Origin: Gymnothorax reevesii
Lineage: Eukaryota; Chordata; Actinopteri; Anguilliformes; Muraenidae
Direction of reading: 5' to 3'
Assembly: GCA_029721435.1 (NCBI GenBank)
Contig: CM056577.1
Span: forward strand, 25,561,719-25,625,718
Length of the DNA: 64,000 bases
Part shown: piece after piece, positions 11,908 to 22,917 of the stretch
Layout: the number at the start of each line of letters is the position of its first letter
Numbering within the stretch: the stretch's first letter is position 1
Translations under genes and position numbers: made by a program
Notes under the pieces: model-generated
What the model was told of the DNA's origin: nothing
Databases searched by the model: none
What the model saw: only the letters and a program-made list of their open reading frames with translations

Positions 11908-13316
11908 AGTAGAAATTATTTGACGTTAGTCATCCATTAACGTTATCTCATTCCAGTAACATGTTGGGCTATTATGATAAATCGTTTAACTGAAAGGGCT
12001 ACCAACTCTCACGCATTCGTCGTGAGAATTAGTGCTTCATTCCAGTGGCATAGCCAGTGGGTGTGCCAAGACACGTTCCTTTATGACTACAAGTGCTTTC
12101 ATCAGTGGGTCATGGGCCCAATCACCATTGTTTTATCCCTTTCTCTGATAGACACTGACTTAACAGACAGTAAGAAAATGAAAATCTTATGGATTACCAC
12201 TTTGAGACAAAAAATGTTGCTCAAACCAAAATGAGAAATGCTTTTACTCTATGTGACATGTTTTCTTAGGAGTTGAAAGTAAGAGTTTGTTTCCAAACAT
12301 GTTTGTTTGTGGGGAAATGTTTAATTTTGATCACTTCTTAAACAGCTGCTCAGCAGTCTCTGTAGAGCAGAAGCTCTGTTAGTAGTTAGAGCTTAAAAAA
12401 AACTTACTGTGGTGCTAATATGTTGGTTTTATGTGTTATCTGGTAACTACGAAGGAATACAATTAACACCACTAATGAAAATTTCCAAAAAGCATACCAT
12501 AGCATGTATGTTTGAATATTGATGCATTTTCCCTCTTCATAAAAGTCACTGGTTTCAGTAAGTATTGGCACTCTGGCACTTTTTCATGGTCAGAACCCTA
12601 TTTTGAGACTGTAATATTATGCATATTACATAATAGTTGTTATATTATTTGCATACTTTTTACACAGCTCTTTTACAACTTTTACAACAAATCCACGCTT
12701 TATTCACACAGGATCAGGCGAAACAAGTTAGTTTTCAGACAAGTTGGACCTTACCTGGTAGGCGTTTTGTGGCTTTGTCAGAACGCCATTCAGCTAAGCT
12801 AATAACACTGGTAACTTAACTCAATTTTGGTCATTGAATTTAACCCTCTCATTGCCTCTGCAAGCTGCGCAGACCATTGCATGTTTTTAACATTTATATA
12901 ATAAATTCTTTTAAAAAAAAATCTGATTTGAGTTTTTCGTTCAACTAACTACATATTTTAATTGTTGGACAGTATTTTATTTATATTTAGCAAGGTAAAA
13001 AAATCACACTAAGGATACTATAATAATACTTTTAATGAAGCCATAGTTTTAGATTTTGAAAGCACAGAATTACACTTTCAAGTAAAGCAAATAATTGAGT
13101 TGGAAAAATTGGAAATTTTAAGTTTACTTGCCTTAATTTTGAGTTGGATTAATGAAAACTATTGCTTTGAAAGCAATTAAATTATTAATTTCATTTGACT
13201 TAAAGCAATTGTGTTACTCTAAATTATTAACTTAATTTGAAAAAACTTGATTCAATCGTGTGTTACCAATTGAAATGATTCAATCAAGTTAGGTCAACTA
13301 TTCTTTTTTTAGAGTG
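11908..13316. other. 3' noncoding arm of the transposon, AT-rich subterminal region
   Basis: No supported gene. The last ~270 bases are very AT-rich with repeated variants of AACTTGATTGAATC and TTAACTTAATTTG in both orientations, which could be subterminal transposase-binding repeats as in CACTA elements. The right inverted repeat TTTTTAGAGTG closes the element at 13306-13316, followed by the TA target copy. Confidence 0.55.
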
Positions 13317-13318
13317 TA

Positions 13319-15202
13319 TGGATGCTGTTTTATTGGTTTGGCATCACCAACATCTACATCATGAGAGGCTATAGAAACTCTCTTTGGAACATCAGGAAAC
13401 AGATCCTCATATTTCTTGATCAACCTCTCAAACTGATCTCTCTGTGAGGGTTCTAAGTGCTGGAGTTTTTCATCGAGATTTTGCAACACTTCAGAATTTG
13501 ACAATTTACATGAAAGAACTTCAGCTTTAATTCTAGAATCATCATCTTGAAACTCCCCCTCATCTTCACACGTTTCGGCCATAGGAGAATCTGAAATGAC
13601 AGCTGCAACCCTAGCATTTCTGTCATGATAAAGCTTGAGCATGTTAATATGACACAATTGTTTAGGTTTTCTCCTATCTGGAGTCTTCACAATGTAATTG
13701 AGATCATTGAGTTTTGTCAGAATTTCATAAGGACCATGAAATCTAGCCTGCAATGGATTGGACTGCAAGGGAAACAACACAAGGACCTTTTCTCCTGGTT
13801 TAAACTCACGGCTTCTAGCCTTATGATCATACCAAGTTTTCATTTTTCCCTGACTTGATTTCAAGTTCTCTTTGGCAAGGTCACAAGCTGCACGCAATCT
13901 TTCCTTGAACTTGCTAACATAGTCTAACAGACTGATATGCGGCTCTTTCTCTTGCCATTGTTCACTCAATAATAGCAAAGGTCCTCTCACTTCATGACCA
14001 AACACTAGCTCAAATGGACTGAATCCAGTAGACTCCTGCACTGCTTCTCTAGCTGCAAACAACAGCAAATGAACCCCTTCATCCCAGTCTTTCTCATGGT
14101 CATAACAATAAGTCCTCATCATTGTCTTGAGAGTGGAATGAAACCGCTCTAAGGCACCCTGACTTTCTGGATGATAGGCACTAGAAAGAATCTGCTTTGC
14201 ACCAAGTTCATACACAACCTGCTGAAACAAACCAGAAGTGAAATTGCTACCTTGGTCTGACTGAATTTCCCTGGGAAGGCCAAACAACGTGAAGAACTTT
14301 ATCAAAGCCTTCGAGATTGCAGTTGCCTTGATGTTACGTAGAGGTATGGCTTCGGGGAATCTGGTAGATGCACACATGATTGTCAACAAGTACTGATTTC
14401 CAGATCTAGTCTTGGGTAATGGACCAACGCAATCAACAATGACCCTAGAGAATGGCTCCCCAAATGCTGGGATAGGCTGCAATGGAGCTACAGGTGGGTC
14501 TAACTGGTGTTTTCCAACTACCTGACAAGTGTGACAGGTTTTGCAAAAGTTGGAAACGTCGTTCCGAAGCCCAGGCCAAAAGAAGCGTTTCATGATCTTA
14601 TCAACAGTCTTGTTAACACCAAGATGACCTCCTAAAGGTAAACTATGAGCCATTGTTAAGATCTCATTCCTATAGACCTTCGGAACAACAATTTGCCTGA
14701 CCACTGCCCAATCTGCATTGGCAGGGATATCAGGAGGGCGCCACTTCCGCATCAACACACCATCCTTGAGATAATACCCAACTGGAACTGCGTCTATTTC
14801 TTTATCAGGATGGGCTCTCCTCTTTAGTACACAAATTTCAGGATCATTAGTTTGCTCCTCAATCAACCGCTTTCTGGACAGAGACAAGTCTCCAGACACA
14901 TCAGAATCACCAGACCCATCCGGCTGGCTGAATAGAGAACTGATAAAAGTATCTGATAAGTCCTCAAACGGAGAAACCATAGTAGGCCAATCAGAGTCAT
15001 GAGGGGAACCACCTGAGTCCTGACTATTCAATGTACTGGACGGCACCACATCATCTTCTTCTTTAGCCTTCTTGGCCATAGCACGAGTCACTGCGCAAGA
15101 AGGATACAGAGATGGGTCCTCATCCCCATCTTCAGTGCTCGGCTGTGAAGTAAGATGTACAGGGGGAACTACTTTGCCCCCAGCCAGGTCATTGCCTAGC
15201 AA
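13319..15202 (-). pseudogene. Gmr1-like pol: integrase and first residues of reverse transcriptase
   Basis: The minus-strand frame from 15202 has an HHCC zinc-binding domain (HSLPLGGHLGVNKTVDKI, then CKTCHTC, near residues 186-222). The integrase core has D in VIVDCVG (~252), D in QSDQGSNF (~312) and E in GALERFH (~348), followed by a C-terminal chromatin/DNA-binding-like segment with GPYEILTKLNDLNYIV. The last residues (DVDVGDAKPIKQHPY) are the start of the reverse transcriptase, whose remainder is at 1-1004. The frame then runs 21 bases into the DNA transposon and stops at 13298. Upstream it is separated from the protease by an antisense LTR. Confidence 0.9.
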
Positions 15203-15207
15203 CAGAA

Positions 15208-15702
15208 TGTAATGTGAATATAGGCCACTAGATGGCAGTATTTACCTTTTTTTGTTAAGCTCAGACTGGAGTCATGTTTAGACATGTCCTGGACATGTCT
15301 GGGGCAAGTCTCAGAAAATTAAAAAAAAGAGGTCTAAATGTGGGTGGGGTCTGCAAAAGAGTATATAAGGAAAAGAATTGAGACAGTAAAGTAGTAGGAG
15401 AAATTGCAAGAAGATGACCAGACCTGCCATTCTGTTCAAGACCTGTGACGTTTCTTTTGTGGATTTCTTTGCCTGTGTTTGAGCATTTTCTTCATCCAGG
15501 ACATCACCAAACCACCCCACCAAAAAGGGACTGTAATTATTTCTGTTTTTTCTTATTTATCAATCTTGGTCTTTAGTTGTAGGTTGTTATTAGTCTTTGT
15601 CTTTGTTAAAAATTAAATGTGTTTTAGTTGTTAAAACTGTGTTTGTCATCCCTTGCTGTTGCTGTTGTGTTATAAATGTAATAACAAATTGGGGCCATAA
15701 CA
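15208..15702 (+). repeat. solo LTR of the same Gmr1-like family, antisense to its host element
   Basis: TGTAATGTG...CCATAACA is the same LTR as the reverse complement of 17492-18012, sharing the GACATGTCTGGGGCAAGTC block, GAGTATATAAGGA (TATA box near 15360) and the terminal GGGGCCATAACA. It sits between the protease and integrase codons and breaks pol. The flanks (CAGAA left, AGAGA right) do not give a clean 5 bp duplication. Together with the 5' LTR it forms a ~500 bp inverted repeat about 1.8 kb apart. Confidence 0.85.
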
Positions 15703-17375
15703 AGAGAAACACCCTTTATAGGTAGACTTGACATAAGTCCCACCTTTACCTGTCCTGTAACTAAATCTGACTTCAAGAATATAGAGCGCAGGGGTACAGA
15801 TACAGTCCTCCCTTCAATACCTTGTACAAGTATGAAATCCCCTGAAGCGGTCTCATCACGTAACTCCAAGGAGTCCATCAACAAAAGTGACTGAGAAGCT
15901 CCGGTATCCCTTAGGATATATATGGGGACAGGAGTAGTATGCTCATTCAGAGCCACAAATCCCTCTGGCACAAATGAAAGAAATTCCTCCCTCACAAAGT
16001 CAGCTGTATCAGGCTTTTTAGCCCCACAAGAAGCAGGCAATTTAGCAGATCGGCCATCTACTACAGGGGTTTCTAACCTTGTTTTCACAAAGGCATTTGG
16101 TTCGGTATCCTTTTCTTTTTCTTTCTTAGCTTTAAGGAACCAACAGTTAGTTGTAACATGACCAGATTTCTTGCAATAACTGCAAACTAGACCACTTTTG
16201 TCACTGTCAGCTTTCACACTTTGATCAGACCTGTTACTGGATTTCTGAGCACCATCACCAGATTTGTCTTTGTCTTTGGGTGAGGAATCTTGGGTATCAC
16301 CATAACCCTTTTTCTGAAATTGGGACCATCTATTATTACTGCTAGACTGAAATTTGGACTTATGTGTGAGAACATATTCATCTGCAAATTTGGCAGCTGA
16401 TTGCAAATTCAGTGCTTGCTTCTCATTAAGGTAGGTCTTAACATCATCTTTAACACAGTTCTTGAATTCTTCAACTAACACCATCTCTTTTAGTGAGTTG
16501 AAATCATCCTTGACCTCCATAGAAGTACACCAGCGCTCAAAGCAAACCTGCTTTTCATTAGCAAATTCAACATAAGTCTGATTTTCAGATTTCTTCAGAC
16601 CTCTGAATTTCTGTCGGTAAGCCTCTGGAACCAACTCATAAGCTCTCAAAATAACCTTTTTGACAACCCCATAATCAGAGGAATCATCTGCAGACAAAGC
16701 CGAATAGGCTTGTTGAGCTTTACCCTTGAGGACAGTTTGCAACATCAGAGGCCAGTGTTCCTTTGGCCACTGGCAACTCTTTGCTACCTTTTCAAAACAC
16801 TGGAAATAGTTGTCAACATCCTTTTCCGAAAATGCAGGCACCAATTTTACCTCCTGGCTAGCCCGAAATTTATTTTCAGTTTGGATTTTAATTTTTAGTT
16901 GCTCCATTTGGAGTCTTTCTTCTCTATCGAATTTCTCTAATTCAAAATCTCTCTGTCTTGCAAATTTTTCTAACTCAAATTCTCTTTGTTTTTCTTTTTC
17001 TTCCCTCTCAAATTCTCTTTGTTTCTCTTTTTCCCCCCTTTCTTTCTCTTTTTCCTCCCTTTCTTTTTTCTCTTCTCTTGCTAATTTTTCCAACTCAAAC
17101 TGCCTTTGTTTTTCTTCTTCCTCCCTTTCAATCTCTAGCATTTTTAATTTAAGTTCCATTTCTATATTTGGATTTTTCACTGGAAACTGTTCCAGATCTC
17201 CGGGTGCAAACACATTTTCATCAATGTAATATTCAACTATCTCTCTAGCCAGTCTTGCTTTTCGCATGGCTGGTTTTACCTCTGTCAGCTCTAACTGTCT
17301 GCAAATTTCTAGCAGTTCTGTCTTTTTAAAAGACTTCAAAACCCCTACGGTTGGTGATGCCAAGAAATCATCCAT
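15703..17375 (-). pseudogene. Gmr1-like gag and protease
   Basis: Starts at 17375 (MDDFLASPTVGVLK). Residues ~75-165 are a highly charged E/K/R coiled coil (EKQREFEREEKEKQ). A capsid-like segment follows, with AYELVPEAYRQKFRGLKK and VLVEEFKNCV, the SCAN-related part of Gmr1-like Gag. A CX2CX4HX4C zinc knuckle (CSYCKKSGHVTTNC) is near residue 395 and an aspartic protease box (LRDTGASQSLL) near 488. The frame breaks at 15702, where the antisense LTR begins, and reads LTR codons to a stop at 15624. Normally it would run on to the integrase at 15202. Confidence 0.9.
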
Positions 17376-17467
17376 TGCTGTTGATCTATATATATGTATT
17401 CAATTAAAAAAATCAATTTTACAATTTGAAATGTTAGATTTTCAATAAATTACTCACACAATGGTCT

Positions 17468-17488
17468 ATCCCGGACCTTGAGCCCCCA
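17468..17488 (-). other. primer-binding site, tRNA-Pro-like with 3-base interruption
   Basis: Just inside the 5' LTR, on the minus strand, TGGGGGCTC is followed by AAG and then GTCCGGGAT. Without AAG this is complementary to the 3' end of a tRNA-Pro (…ATCCCGGACGAGCCCCCA, from memory). The three extra bases are unusual. Confidence 0.55.
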
Positions 17489-17491
17489 ATT

Positions 17492-18012
17492 TGTTATGGC
17501 CCCAATTTGTTATTACATTTATCACACAACAGCAACAGCAACAGCAAGGGATGACAGACAAAGTTTTAAAAACTGAAACACATTTAATTAACAGACAAAG
17601 ACCAACACTTAACTAATCTAATATCTACAACTTAGACCAAGATTGATTAATAACAAGAACAAAAAAATATTTACAGTCCCTTTTTTTGGTGGGGAGCTTG
17701 GTGATGTCCTGGGTGAGGAAAAATGCTCAAATACAGGCAAAAATCCACAAAAGAAAACTTCACAGGTCCTGAACAGAAATGACAGGTCTGGTCACATGTA
17801 TCCTTCTTCTTGCAATTTCTCCTACTACTTTACTGTCTCAATTCTTTTCCTTATATACTCTTTTGCAGACCCCACCCACATTTAGACCTCTTTTTTTTAA
17901 TTTTCTGAGACTTGCCCCAGACATGTCCAGGACATGTCTAAACATGACTCCAGTCTGAGCTTAACAAAAAAAAGGTAAATACTGCCATCTAGTGGCCTAT
18001 ATTCACATTACA
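17492..18012 (-). repeat. 5' LTR of the Gmr1-like element
   Basis: In sense (minus) it starts TGTAATGTGAATATAGG and ends GGGGCCATAACA, 521 bp, with a TATATAAGG box and an ATTAAATG-rich end. It is joined on the left to the primer-binding site and on the right (18013) directly to codons of another gypsy pol, into which the element inserted. Confidence 0.88.
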
Positions 18013-18624
18013 CTGATGACGACTCAGACGGTCATCGATATTGGCTGAGGGTACCAGCAGAACGGATACAGGAGATACCCGCTGTAGCCCCACAACGACG
18101 ACCTGCCATCACTTTGAGTCGTCCAGTCCCAGTACCTGCACAGGAAAAAGAGAGAGTTTTGGTAGACTACTTAACCTGGAGCAGCCCTGATGCCTGTAAG
18201 AGAAGTAGAGGCAGAGAACCCTAAACAGGATGAAACCCTTTTTGTTGGATCTGATGGACAAGATGGATATGATAAGGCCCCAGAGCCCATCCTGGAAGAA
18301 CAGCCGCGGGTCGATAAGGGCCCAGACAACCAGACAGAGGTCAGAAGATCCAGGCGGGACCGACTGCCTAAACAGATCTTTACATATGAGAATCTTGGTC
18401 AGCCTACACTGACAACACAAGCCACAGTCAATATTGCAAACACCCACTTACACTCACCTGCTTGCACTGTACCTCATATCACCCAATCCCAACACTCACT
18501 TATCCCCTATATAACACCAACATATGCGTTTAACCCCTATCCTACCCTTTACCACCCATTTGCATACACGCCTTACACCTTAACACCACCCCCATACATA
18601 TTACCAGGTCCTGTTGCCGGTTAG
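18013..18624 (+). pseudogene. C-terminal tail of another Ty3/gypsy pol
   Basis: From 18013 a plus-strand frame (DDSDGHRYWLRVPAE, then APQRRPAITLSRP) runs to a stop near 18225. A second frame from 18190 (DETLFVGSDGQDG, RRSRRDRLPKQIFTYENLGQP, ending 18624) continues the same kind of post-integrase tail, so there is a frameshift near 18190. The RDRLPKQIFTYENLGQ motif is common at the end of fish gypsy Pol proteins. The upstream part of this element is displaced by the Gmr1-like insertion and lies beyond the left edge. Confidence 0.75.
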
Positions 18625-18697
18625 AAAGGAAAAGCAGAATTTTAGTTCATGAAAGTTGAGCAGAAAATGGTGGGACCCATTTCTTTTTGCCGGGGAG

Positions 18698-19034
18698 TGT
18701 GTGACGACCACAAAAGTGTCGCATTTGTGTTTTGAGAGACTGGAAGTATTCAGCATTATTGTCTTTTATTTGAATACAATTAATGTATTTTATTTTGAAA
18801 AAAGAAGTATTGCAAGATTTATATAAGTTGACTTTCTTCCTTTGGAATTAATAGTGATTTATTCACTCCAGGCGAGCAGGGGGCAGGGTCGGGTGACGAG
18901 CTTAGTTGCAGGCATTGTTGATTTTCCTCATTGCTGCAGAGAACTTGAACCTGACACGCTGTCTCCTCGATCTTCTCCTGTGTTACAGGAGTTAATCTGT
19001 TGTCCGCGGTGCCGTTGCCACGGTACCCGTTACA
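18698..19034 (+). repeat. 3' LTR of the gypsy element at 18013
   Basis: A purine tract (GCCGGGGAG) directly precedes TGTGTGACGACC at 18698, the usual polypurine-tract/LTR junction, about 70 bases after the pol stop. I place the right end at TTACA, 19034, because the next bases match the interior of hAT copies elsewhere in the window. The right boundary is inferred. Confidence 0.65.
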
Positions 19035-20077
19035 TATACACATATCACCCAAACGAAGAGGTAACTTATCATTACTAGAGCATGTATGGTATAAATGTAT
19101 AAACTTAGTCTTGCTCATATTAATTACCATACCATAAGACAAAGAATAATCATGTAAAACTCCATGGTGGCCAAAGCAGTTCTCTGCGTCCCAGCAACTA
19201 GCGCAACAAGCAAATGAACCTTCAGTTCGGCTGGCCGTGTCCAGGAAGCGCGCCTTTATTGCTTGAACCCTGGCACTGTTGACGCGATTTTGTTTTTGCA
19301 TAGTTTTGGAAAAAAATACGCCTTGGCCTACATTATAAGCTGTGTTGAAAAAATACCCTAAAAGCCCCCTCAAAACAATCTTGAAATAAATATACAACAC
19401 TCTTAGAATGAATGTGTTGAAAAATAACACAAAAAATGTGTTACCACGTATAAACACATTTTGTGTTGATTTCAACACAAAATAAGTAAAAAAGTAAAAA
19501 AAAAAAATCAACACTGATTGTGTTGAAAACCACACAAAATGTGTTGTCCTTAACTAGACACACAGGTGTGTTAAAAATTAACACATGTTGTGTTATTTTC
19601 AACACATCTCTTTTGAGAGTGAAGGAAAATAATATTTCCTCGTAGACAGGATATCGCAACACTGTAGGCCTATGGGAGAGTAGGCGATAGCGCCAGTGCG
19701 CCACTGTCATGTTAATTTTGTTCCAATATAACAGCCTGTTTGCAATATTTTGCCTGATGCCATTTCGTTTGGTTGCAAAGATCAGAAATCACGGTAAGGT
19801 TCAATTAATAGACAGCGCCTAAACGTTGTAGGCCTATTAAGAATTCCAGCCAAAAGCCAAATGTATGTTGTGCTCCACTCAAATCCATAGCGTGACAGAG
19901 GAATCGTTTTTTTTTCCATTGCAAATCATGTCACACAGACTCACTGTATTCGTTTTCTCTCGCCTCCTTTTTGTGTCGGGTTGGGTTGGGCTCGGGATGA
20001 AAATCAGTGCGAGTTTTAGCGGGGCGGGCGGGTCGAGTTGGTGCGGGTGTTAAAAAACCTCGACCCGCGCATCACTA
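19035..20077 (+). mobile_element. hAT remnant 1, truncated at its left end
   Basis: Matches the right part of the complete copy at 31708-33126, ending in CGACCCGCGCATCACTA at 20077. Within it, 19163-19301 encodes a hAT C-terminal dimerisation peptide (VLCVPATSATS, then TFSSAGRVQEAR, LNPGTVDAILFLHS) with an in-frame TGA. The left part is missing where the gypsy LTR abuts. A 224 bp MITE sits inside it. Confidence 0.8.
19398..19621. mobile_element. 224 bp CACTA-like MITE
   Basis: Inverted ends CACTCTTAGAATGAATGTG and its near complement finishing GAGAGTG, with internal repeats of AACACA/TGTGTT. It is flanked by AA at 19396-19397 and 19622-19623. The sister hAT copy near 32676 reads TATACAAGGAAAAT with one AA, the empty site. 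The ends and 2 bp duplication match the style of the 12.3 kb transposon at 1007-13316. Confidence 0.82.
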
Positions 20078-20553
20078 GCAGCTACTGAGTGAAGACAGCG
20101 CAAGAGAAAACTCAATACTAGACATCCCTTGGGAGTTACATGCATTATGCGCGATTGATTCTCACACCCAGTGTTTCAAAAATAAAGACAACGGTTGACG
20201 AGATGCGAGCTTACGGCTACTTTATTTTTTTTTCATAAAGTTTTTAAATCCCCCCTCGCATAATAATAATAATAATAATAATACGTGCAGGATTGAAGTC
20301 TTGTCTTCTTCAGTCTTAATGACTTTGGACTTCAATTTCGTTGTACCACTGCCCCACTCAGGCGAGATGTAGAAAAATCCGTATTGATTTCCTATGGAAC
20401 GCACCAAGGACTGTATAAAAGATGGACGACGCGTCTGTGGGAGACCCATAGGACCCGAGAGGGTTATGCAAGGTACAGTCGGAATTGACAGCCTGGTTTA
20501 CATGCAGACTTTTATCATTCCGAATGAAATCATTCTGATTGAAGATTTCAGGT

Positions 20554-21595
20554 TGTTGTGTTCCAGGGTTCTGGCCTTTGGCCAGAACAGTATTGCTTAT
20601 GGTTTTAACAGTTTCATGTTCCAAGATTCCATAGTTCATAGTTCATGTTCATGTCACAGTTTTAACAGTTTCTTGTTTCAGGATTTTACACTTCAAGTTT
20701 CATTCCTTGTCCATGTTTTTACTTTTCCATGTTTTTGTTTTTGCCAGGTCTGCCATGCCACTCCACCGCTTGTCTGCGTTCCGCCCCGTGCCTTCGTTGT
20801 TGCACATTTCAGAGCTCTGGGTTGGCTTTGGTATTTCCCTCTTCCTTCTGTGCTGTGCTGGCTTCGGGCCTTTCTAAGCTTAATTGGCAATTAACTGTTT
20901 TTAAGTTACTAACATTTACTAACACTCACTGGGTGGTGTAATTCTTAGATAGGCACATTACTAATATTACTAATTTAGACAGGGAGTTTATTGTCATGAT
21001 TCCTGCTTTGCTATTTCAAGATCTTGCTGTGCTTTTCTGTTCTTAACATTCATGCTTGCTTCCAAGCTGCATACTTAATTGGTACTTAAGCTGAGCACGC
21101 TCATTCTCTTAATGAGCAAGTCTTGTCAACCAATCTTGTCCATGTCATGATCTTGCCCTGCCTCTTGTTTCTGCTTCTCCAGGTGTTGCCCCTCATGTGT
21201 CCATGATTACCAAGCCTTAATCTGGTTGCGGTGGAAGTTGGCTGGCAGACAGTGTCTCGCGTCTCGTTGCATGTTCAAGTTTTGCCAAGTTCTTGTTGTC
21301 AGGTTCCCTTGCATTTCTAGTTTCAAGTCTTGTCCTAGCCTCTTGTCTTGTGAATACATATATAGTCTTGTTATTTATTTTTCTTGTTCATCTTGCCTGG
21401 AGTTTCCAGTGCCTTTTGTTTTTTGCCATTTTGCATTCTTTGTTTATAGCTCTGTGTAGCTTACCTTAGTTTGTTTTTTGCAACCCTTTGGGCCAAGTTT
21501 TTGTTGGCCCTCGTGCCTGTTTTTTTTTTTTTTGGTTTATAATTAAATCCTCGTTCCCTTCTCCCCGCATCTGGTGTCTTACTGATCCCATATCA
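20554..21595 (+). repeat. 1,042 bp solo LTR with CAGGT duplication
   Basis: Starts TGTTGTGTTCC, ends CCCATATCA, flanked by CAGGT at 20549-20553 and 21596-21600. Unit 2 of the duplication (near 37310) has the uninterrupted site TTTCAGGTCAACTG. No coding domain; family not recognised. It is absent from the sister units, so it came after the duplication or was lost from them. Confidence 0.8.
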
Positions 21596-22678
21596 CAGGT
21601 CAACTGTTTACATGAGACGTGATCTATTCCGATCTGGTGTTTATATGGGCCACCTTATTTAATCAGAACAGACGTCTTACAGCCGCGTGACATCCGCAGA
21701 TTGATGAAAAAAGTATTCGCTTTCGTTATTGCGCTGTTTATGCTTATAGCAGGTGTTCTGTCAATTTCTGCCACCTATCAAGATATGCTGCCTCGCGGTT
21801 CTGCACAAACCCACGATCTTGGGCTTTATTTCTTCCCTTATATCTTAAATATCAAAAAATATCTTACATATCGAGTTTTTTTTTTTTTTCAGTGCACTTT
21901 TAGACTCACAGGCAAATAATTGCATGTACAAGCTGGCTTCTCCTGAAAATGCCGTAATCGGACGATAGTGGCGTGGGGCACGTTATCTTAAAAAAAGAAA
22001 AAAATTATACAACTCATTTTAGCATCCGAGTAAGTTATGATGAGCAAACAAATAACAGTGTTGCCACTGTAGGTTAATTTATATAGTAATATTAAGGCAA
22101 AAAGACTTTAGGATCACCCTGAATTAAGATATCATTTTTTGACAAGGCAGCACAAATTGTAAGAACGCCGGTCTTCAGAGTTTTGCAGCAGTTCTAGGTT
22201 GACGTTGCGGGCTATCCCGGCTTCGTTGAGTTTTTCGTGGACTTTTTTTCAACTGTTCACAATTGTTTTTACTACCATCTAATCATGCAATAATTTCCAT
22301 TCATCGAGAGTTTTTATTAAAATCAGCCACTCCGCGTTGACCAGTTCTGTAGTCCGCCCTTGAAAGCCACCTGAATTGCAAGTGAAGAAACGTCATTCTG
22401 CACGTTCACCTCAAGACAGAGCATGCGCAGACCGAGCGCAGCCAGCAGCTTTCCGTTTCACCGTTTACATGATGCAATTTTACTTTTACTCGGTTTGGGA
22501 AAAGGAATATTCTACCCCTTTGCAACCGAATGAAATTCCATTCGGGTTCGGCCTGTTTATTCGGAATGAAGTGTTTATATGGAACATTTTTATTCGGTTT
22601 GAGCTTCTAAACCGATTCTAATCGGAATATTAGGCTCCATGTAAACCCAGGGGTTTAAGCAGGCATGGAGAACTTATA

Positions 22679-22903
22679 TGTAGTGTTTCGAGCTACCTGT
22701 TAACCTCTGAGTTCATTTGGGTGTTCTCTTGTTGGCAGTTAGGTGACGGTGCCTTTAAGGTTTCCAGGACAACGTTGTATTGTTTGCCGGAGATGGTTGC
22801 ACGAGCAAGTGTAAGGGGTTCCCCTGTTTGGTGAAGGATAATACAGTAAAGTCTATGAAACCGCCCGAACGTGTCGTTATTTCGATATAACGAAAACACC
22901 ACA
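22679..22903 (+). repeat. 5' LTR of gypsy element
   Basis: 225 bp, TGTAGTGTTTCG to AACACCACA. A candidate primer-binding site starting TGGCGAACGAGG follows at 22906 and overlaps the gag start region (ATG at 22918). Confidence 0.9.
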
Positions 22904-22917
22904 TTTGGCGAACGAGG

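Larger units (their letters stand above)
1007..13316 (+). mobile_element. 12.3 kb CACTA-like (CMC-type) DNA transposon, two genes
   Basis: Both ends carry the inverted sequence CACTCTAAAAA, and the insertion is flanked by TA at 1005-1006 and 13317-13318. Removing the element with one TA rejoins the reverse transcriptase frame of the Gmr1-like host exactly, so the boundaries are well defined. Inside are a zinc-finger transposase-like gene (3489-6166) and a PB1/SAMD3-like gene (7691-11613), both on the plus strand, plus several nested MITEs. Ends starting CACT, a very short target duplication and a transposase resembling the Transposase_21 type all point to the CACTA/EnSpm (CMC) group. The assignment is from recalled family features, not a search. 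Confidence 0.82.
1..18012 (-). mobile_element. Gmr1-like LTR retrotransposon, 3' end outside the window
   Basis: Reading on the minus strand from 18012: a 5' LTR (17492-18012), a primer-binding site, gag and protease (15703-17375), integrase (13319-15202) and then reverse transcriptase/RNase H (1-1004). Integrase lies upstream of reverse transcriptase, the Ty1/copia-like domain order that defines Gmr1-like elements inside the Ty3/gypsy group. Two insertions interrupt it: an antisense LTR of its own family at 15208-15702 and a 12.3 kb DNA transposon at 1007-13316. The 3' LTR and the outer target duplication lie before position 1. The copy is certainly dead. Confidence 0.9.

Noticed and set aside
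16810..17229. Plus-strand Ser/Phe/Leu-rich frame
   Set aside because: Antisense shadow of the charged coiled coil of the Gmr1-like Gag.
18819..19535. 238-codon minus-strand frame
   Set aside because: It crosses a gypsy LTR, a hAT remnant and a MITE, and resembles no protein.
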